Source: Diphasiastrum complanatum
Lineage: Eukaryota; Streptophyta; Lycopodiopsida; Lycopodiales; Lycopodiaceae
Direction: 5' to 3'
Assembly (NCBI GenBank): GCA_029204225.1
Contig: CM055097.1
Coordinates: forward strand, 40,502,920 to 40,549,027
DNA length: 46,108 nt
Below, piece by piece: positions 40,560 through 46,108 of this stretch; positions within the stretch are counted from its first letter, which is position 1, and each line of letters begins with the position of its first letter. Below the pieces are notes generated by a model that ran no database searches, was not told the DNA's origin, and worked only from the letters and a program-made list of their open reading frames with translations. A program made the position numbers and the translations under genes.

Positions 40560-42745
40560 GCAACTAGAGAAGGAAAGTCACAAGAAAACAGAAAAACAGA
40601 GAGTAGCGTAAAGCGCAAAGAAGAAGGTGAAGGAAAGGAAGAAGCAAAGTTGCGAAGAGAAAGTTAGTTGTGGTTGAGAGAAAGGGAAAGAGGATTGAGT
40701 AGTGGGCAGGAGCCAGAAGATCTGGATATGGAGGAGGAGCACTCCCAAGAAAAGTCCCATACTCACCGTCAACATCGCAAAAGGAAGAGCAGAAACAAGA
40801 TGGAGGTGCAGATGGATTTTGTGGCACATAAGGATGGGTATGTAGCTCCTTTTGTTGCCCACTTTCCTACTGGTTTCGATCCTTCGAAGTCTGAGCAGCA
40901 GCAGAATCAGCGTCAGCAGGATGAAGACGAGGAGCAACTTCAAATGCTACACACTCAAGTTTTTTTTATAGCACAGAGAAGTTTCAAAACCGGCAGTAGC
41001 AGCTGATAGTGCGGCCGCAAGAAAAGGTAGATTTTTTTGGAACCAATTACTCTGGCGAGGGGGCGACTTAATAACCTCGCAATTATGCATTCGGTGTCTT
41101 CCACAAAGAGAGCAAGACCCTGAAACTGGTTTCCCTTGCTGGGGGAAAGGTATGTCAGGCTTGCTCACTTTTAGGGGTTGCGCTAGGGTTTTCCAAAGTA
41201 TGATTTTTTTTGGTATTAACTGCAGGATTTGTTTTACATTTTCAGAATGGAGCCAAGAGTAGCTGGAGCCGATTATGGTTCGCAGATGAGGTGAATGAGA
41301 TCAAGGAGGAAGTGAGGGCTGAGACACTGAGAGCAATGTGCTGCTGAGTACTTTTGGAACTCAGAGGTCTCGAATACGGGTAATCTTTGTGGCTCCGTTT
41401 GGAATCTTGCCAAATTTTGAATGTAAAGTGGCAGTGGTGGAAGGAAGGTTTCAGAAGTTCCATCCTGAAAGGAAATACTGCATGGAACGCGATTCATCTC
41501 TTTTTAGAAACAAGATTTGAATTTGCTACATTGCAACATCTTGTTTGTCTAACAAGGAATATTCCTCATGACATTTCGGCAACCTCTCCAGAAAATGCAT
41601 ATTCTTTGGATAAGTTAGTGGACATTTTAGCCCTAACTTTGGTGTCTAGGGTTGGAAGTAAAACTGACTTTGGCAGCCCTGGCACAATATTTATCCAATC
41701 AGTCAGGCTAGAGGCTAGACACAAGTTGGCTATTAGGCAATTGGAATAGCAATGCAATTTGACATCTTCCCATTCCTATCTGGTTGAAACCTTTATGCTA
41801 TTCAGTGCAACTGGGTCTGCTTTACCTTTTTTAAGAACTAGGTTGGGTTAATACCACATGAAGCAAACATTGTTCTGTATGATAATCTCACATAACGTGA
41901 GGGAGGTCTTGAAAGTGAGCAATTACATTGGAATTTCAACTGTGTGTATATTGACTGGACTGTGGGCATGTGTTATATCAGAATTTCAATTTTTTGTTTT
42001 GTTGATATTTAGGTACCTTATATTCCAGTTATTTTCTATGAGTGGTGCTGCTTAGGTCTTTATGCCAGGTTGTATGTAGTAAAATTGCCTCAAAACCCTG
42101 CTGTTGTTGGGTTTTCTTGTATTCCAACCTTGCTAGAGCTTTGCTGTCTTAAATGGCATACTACACTTCAACGATATTAATTCTTAAATTGCTGCATTGG
42201 AATGTCATTGGCAGGGTGATAGTAAGGAGAATGAGAAGCGTGCTCGTATCATGTTGTATCTCCAGTATCTCGTCTTTTTTCAATATACCTCAGCATGTAC
42301 TCCGTGCATCAGATCCATGGAGAGCAACAGGGATGTTTCAGGATGACAAGGCAGTTGATCTTGGAAGTTTGTTAGGAATGCCACCTACCATTACTGCGAA
42401 ACTCCTGAGACTTTTCACAGAAAATGAGAAAGGTACTTTGGAGAATACCTGGTGTCGGCACAGATCACACGAACACATAAATCTACTCATTAGCTACATT
42501 CTTGTCCTTGGGCTGAAAACTGACAGTTTCGAGATGGAGCCTTGTGATCTTGCAGTGGAGTTAAAAATGACAATCTCTCAAAACTTCACTTTCTGGAACT
42601 GGGTTCCAAGTTTGAAACTTTGAAGCCTACCGAGAAGGACACTATTGATGTGAATAGCAATAAGATGATGAGGTACAAAGCTACCCTTCCTGTTCCACTG
42701 CAGTGTCCAAAACTTATTCCATCTCGTCAGAAACAAAAACGTTAA
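40560..42745 (+). pseudogene. RPA49: RNA polymerase I subunit A49 (RPA49-like) pseudogene
   Basis: The segments run in the order of plant RPA49. A basic N-terminus is followed by DGYVAPFVAHFPTGFDPSK (about 40833-40890), then by GTNYSGEGAT, two stops and RNYAFGVFHKESKTLKLV (41040-41135). An intron with GT-AG ends spans 41150-41245 (96 bp). The exon 41246-41379 holds MEPRVAGADYG, EVNEIKEEVRAETLRAM and FGTQRSRIR. Next comes NIPHDISATSPENAYSLDK (about 41560-41620) and GSKTDFGS...FIQSVRLEA to 41750. After a further intron, an exon from 42215 carries ENEKRARIMLYLQYL, LLRLFTENEKGTL, LLISYILVLGLKTDSFEMEP and, after a shift near 42580, a C-terminus ending in a stop at 42745. Tandem stops at 41067-41072 and several frameshifts make it dead. 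A49 works with A34.5 in Pol I in the nucleolus. Retained introns mean it is not a processed copy. Confidence 0.85.
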
Positions 42746-44288
42746 TTTTGAGTGTGCCATAGATCGAGAATTGAATTCACTCAAAACCTAATGAACTGGT
42801 GTATGAAAGGCTCTTGGACTTCTGTGCTAGCCTTTACAGATGAAATACACAATACTTACTTTTCCTTCTATCTGGAAACCTCCCTTGTGGGAAGATCACA
42901 CATTTGAAGAACTTTGGACTTGATAGTTATAAGTATTAGAAGGAATTCTATTGATCTTCCTGAGCTGATTCAACTTTCAAACTGCCTTTTCAAAGCCGGG
43001 CAAGAACATGCTGCTGAGGACTGAGTCATATTGATAATTTAGTTCCATTAAGAGGGTTTTTCTTTTTTTGCTTCAGGTGAAAAGTTCTAGGTGACAAACT
43101 GTGGGGATTTACATCTTTTCTTTCTATCTTTATGTGTTTTGTGTTCCTGCATGGACACTTACCAGACTTTCCTGCTTTTGTTGGATTGAAAAAAGTGGAA
43201 AAGTGAAGGATGCCTAGATTTTTGTGTTTTGTGTTGCATTAAGTAATCCGAGGTATTTAATCCTGCGTTGCAATGTTTCATGGACCTTTTTGAAACGTCT
43301 TTTTGAAAAGGGTTTGAAATGGGAAAGAATCGGCAACCCTGGGAAAGAATCGGCGAAATGGTTTTTGATTTTTTTTTTTTGGATTTTATTTCTAGCCTTC
43401 TATTATCTATTATGGCATAAGCAAGTGCTAGATGGCACATAAAAATTACAATGTACATCAATACATGCCACATGGTACTACTGTCCACATATGCTATTTC
43501 TGTTCTGAGAAGCATACATGTTTTCGTAGAGTTTACCTGCAAAACATATATTGGTTCATGTCTAAAGAGAGGACCACCTCCCCCTTTTATTTGTACATTT
43601 CCTATATAAGTTTCTAATGTACTAGCTTTACAATGCATTGCAACAATGATAATCCTAGAGCTCGTTGTCATGATAACACATGGTTTGCCTCTTGAGTACA
43701 TATCTGGGCTTTTTCTTTTTTCATAACTAGTGAAGCTTAAATAAATATCATCTTGTGCTTCTTAAGGACATACTCATGCCAATTTGGTGTGCTGGTTACT
43801 CTACCAAGTAAGATTGCTTGAAAACATAAAAAGCTCTTTATTGAGGGTGAGAGGGAGGGAGGGAAGGTGTGGATGGCCTAGGTTTGTATATGTTGTATAG
43901 TGAATGGGTTGTAAATATAATTAAGACTAAGTGAATTGTTCTTCATGAATGGTTGGGGAATTTTGTACATGTAGATCCTTGCAATAACGATAGCTTCGAA
44001 TTCGGAGAGTAATTATTTTAGAATCATGTGCGTGAAGTTGACTAGTTGGTGAGAGAGTTTTAAATAGTTGTTTCAGTCATGAAAAGACTACAAATAGGAA
44101 CTAGCCCCAAGCTAAGCTAAGGCTTAATGTTTAGTATTGTAGGTATAATATCATAAGCTTATGACTAGTGAGGCTTCGACTAGCCTACACCTTGTGATTT
44201 GGGCAATGAGAAGGCAATGATGGTGGGTTACGAGAATGATCATAAGTTTGGGAAGGAGTTGGATCTCATGTGTGTTGTGTATATATAT
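42746..44288. other. Unassigned flank of the RPA49 pseudogene
   Basis: Probably 3' untranslated and intergenic sequence. A 180-codon minus-strand frame at 43159-43701 overlaps a poly-T run and has no recognisable domain, so I do not call it a gene. Confidence 0.5.
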
Positions 44289-44870
44289 TGTGAAGACATG
44301 TGAGGACACCTCAAAGTGTGTGAATGATCTCTTAAGAAGTGTGTGATTGCACAAAGATCTTGCACTTGCTTGATTCTACAATCTATCTTGAAAATTCTAA
44401 GGCAAGAGCACATAGAACATGCATAAATCATTCACCAAAGTGCATTCACATGTTCAGGCAACTCATGATGAAAAAAACTATAGAAAAGGCTTGCTCTCGG
44501 GTAGAGAGAGAATACAATTTTTGAGTAGAGAGAGGAAGCAACAAAATATCTAAGTGTAGAATATTACACAATCTCCAACAAACTAAGTGTCAACTCTCTC
44601 AAGTAAAAATCCGAGCTCCAATAGATGCAATATGATTGGACCCCGCTTTTCTCTCCTCCTATTTTGATTGGTCACATGACTTCATGACAACACATAGGAA
44701 AGTGTCACTAGCCCTCTACCATCATGCCATGTGTAAGAAGCCTAACCTACCTCAAGCTACGTCACATACCAAAATTGGCCTAATCACCTACAAACATGTG
44801 TACAAAGGGTGGAAGAGTCAAAGTACCTTCCAAAACTCAAGATTAAGGCCTATTGACTATTCAAACTCAT
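44289..44870 (-). repeat. Diverged LTR related to copia family B
   Basis: The stretch aligns loosely and in order with the family B LTR: TGTGAAGACATGTG, GATCTCTTAAGAAGTGTGT, CAATCTATCTTGAAAATTCTA, then CTCTCGGGTAGAGAGAG at 44494-44510, GAGTAGAGAGAGG near 44524 and GATTGGACC near 44634. Ends are approximate and no internal region adjoins it, so it is a solo or truncated LTR. Strand is given by analogy with family B here. Confidence 0.6.
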
Positions 44871-46108
44871 CATAAATGAACTTAGCTTGATGAGATACTA
44901 GATCAAACAAGAAATTTGAGATACTTTTTGAGTGGATCCTTTGGTATGAATATGATGTAAAAACCAGCCAAAGGACATTTGGTTGCAGCCAATTCACCAT
45001 TTCCATGAGAAGATTTCTTTGATGGAAATCCAATACCACCTTAACGTATAAGGTTTGGTTTTGAGGACCAACGCACATTGTTCGGGTTTAGATAAGGAAG
45101 GATCTATCGGCCCTGAGGTTAGATATTCTGTGATTTCCTTGGCCCACATGGGTGTAGAATCAACCTGAAATAAAATGGCATTGGGTAAATCATCATTGAT
45201 GCCTTGATCTGGGGTGGGTAGGTTAGGGATTCGAGATAGATGGTCTGCTAAAAAATGTTGAACTCCCTTTTGAACCACGATTCTAAACTCAAATTCTCGC
45301 AGTAATAGGATCCATCTAGTAATACGACCCGTCGTGCAAGTCTTGTTGATGAGATATAGGAGTGCTTGATGATCAGTAAAGAAGGCAATAACTTTTCCCA
45401 GTAGATAATGGCGAAACTTCTAAACTGCATACACCATTGCCAAAGCTTCAAGCTCGGTAGTGGTATAATTGACTTCAGCAGGTATCAATTGTCTACTGAG
45501 AAATCGGATTGGGTAATCTTTTTTGAATTCTCCCGGTTGGGTGAGCTCCAATGACATACTTGGATGCATCAGTATGCACATGGAATTCTTTGGAGTAATC
45601 AGGAGCCCGGAGGATAGGTGCATTGGTAAGGGCTTCTTTGAGTTGATTGAATGCTACACATTGTTCATCAGTCCATTTGGGAACAACAACTACTTTGTAG
45701 ATTAATCGTGCTTTATTAGCGAAGTCGAAAATAAAGCACCAATAGTAGTTTGCGTGGCCAAGGAAAGAGTACACTTCGCGGATGATACGTGGCTCTGGTA
45801 GATTTTGAATGACCAGGATCTTTTCTAGGTCGATTGCGATGCCATTTTTTGAAATGATATGACCTAACACAATACCCTTCTGAATGTGCACCTAAATCAT
45901 CCAAGTACACTTCTAAGGTATCGCCCATCTGCTGAGAAAAGGTAGCTTGCATAACACGTTGGAAGGTGCTAGGGGCATTGCAGAGACCAAAAGGCATGAC
46001 TTTCCAACAGAAGGTTTCCCATTTTGTGGCAAAGACAGTGTTATGTTGATCTTCTTCAGTAATTTGGATCATATTGTATCCGCTAAAGCCCTCTAAGAAG
46101 GAGTAAGC
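44871..46108 (-). pseudogene. Gypsy F: RT and RNase H remnant, continues past the right edge
   Basis: On the minus strand from the window edge: YSFLEGFSGYN, KVMPFGLCNAPSTFQRVM and VYLDD (RT palm, catalytic YLDD near 45900). The sequence then skips the roughly 40 residues after YLDD and shifts frame into HIQKGIVLGHIISKNGIAID, SFLGHANYY and the RNase H start (HVHTDASK). It shifts again to RQLIPAEVNYTTTELEALAM and AFFTDHQALLYLI, ending with HFLADHLSRIPNLP and the post-RNase H linker (about 45000). Integrase is not found to the left, where the sequence decays and gives way to LTR-like DNA. This is a Ty3/gypsy pol fragment; its 5' half lies outside the window. It is inactive. Confidence 0.88.

Noticed and set aside
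40385-40943. Minus-strand frames opposite the RPA49 5' region
   Set aside because: They are leucine- and phenylalanine-rich because they complement a purine-rich coding strand; there is no independent support.
43159-43701. 180-codon minus-strand frame
   Set aside because: It runs over a poly-T/A stretch and has no recognisable motif. The length is possible by chance in an AT-rich 46-kb window.

Overview
The window is plant nuclear DNA, most likely intergenic or pericentromeric chromatin from a land plant with a large repeat-rich genome. Four signs support this: LTR retrotransposons primed from the plant initiator-Met tRNA site (TGGTATCAGAGC, at least six sites on both strands), a CACTA-type transposase with spliceosomal introns, a broken GRAS-family fragment (a family essentially of land plants), and a decayed intron-bearing RNA polymerase I subunit A49 gene. 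The species cannot be told from the sequence. I see no intact host gene, rRNA, tRNA or CRISPR array. The only fully open long reading frame is a 1322-codon Ty1/copia polyprotein.

Layout. 1-3050: a GRAS pseudogene fragment (minus), a long CT microsatellite and a CTCTCCCTGCTCTTCAC minisatellite. 3054-7228: copia family A (minus), with both LTRs, gag and protease, but integrase decayed and reverse transcriptase deleted. 7787-9656: the core of a CACTA TNP2 transposase (minus) with three recognisable introns. 9660-15720: a Tekay/Del-like Ty3/gypsy remnant (plus) interrupted by copia family B (10332-14036, minus), which itself contains a 784-bp repeat called R. 15743-16300: the N-terminal part of a TNP2 gene (plus). 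16300-26100: a chromodomain-bearing gypsy (plus), here called D, split by an almost intact, apparently young copia element, here called C (18833-24990, minus), with a perfect GAATC target duplication. 26900-27800: the C-terminal part of a TNP2 gene (plus). 28521-28842: a copia RT scrap. 28843-38554: a large non-autonomous, copia-derived element, here called E, bounded by R repeats and split by copia element G (31178-36381, plus) with GTGTG target duplications. 38555-39420: a copia gag remnant, H (minus). 40560-42745: the RPA49 pseudogene (plus). 44289-44870: a diverged LTR related to family B. 44880 to the right edge: a gypsy RT/RNase H remnant, F (minus).

How it fits together. The window is a nest of insertions: C inside D, G inside E, B inside the first gypsy, and the gypsies beside CACTA debris. 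Elements A, B and E carry gag-like or gag/protease coding sequence but no usable polymerase. They could have moved only with enzymes from a relative such as C, whose Gag and LTR layout resemble theirs. The most striking shared signal is a palindrome, CACACGTGTG (a G-box core), inside the LTRs of families A, B, C and R.
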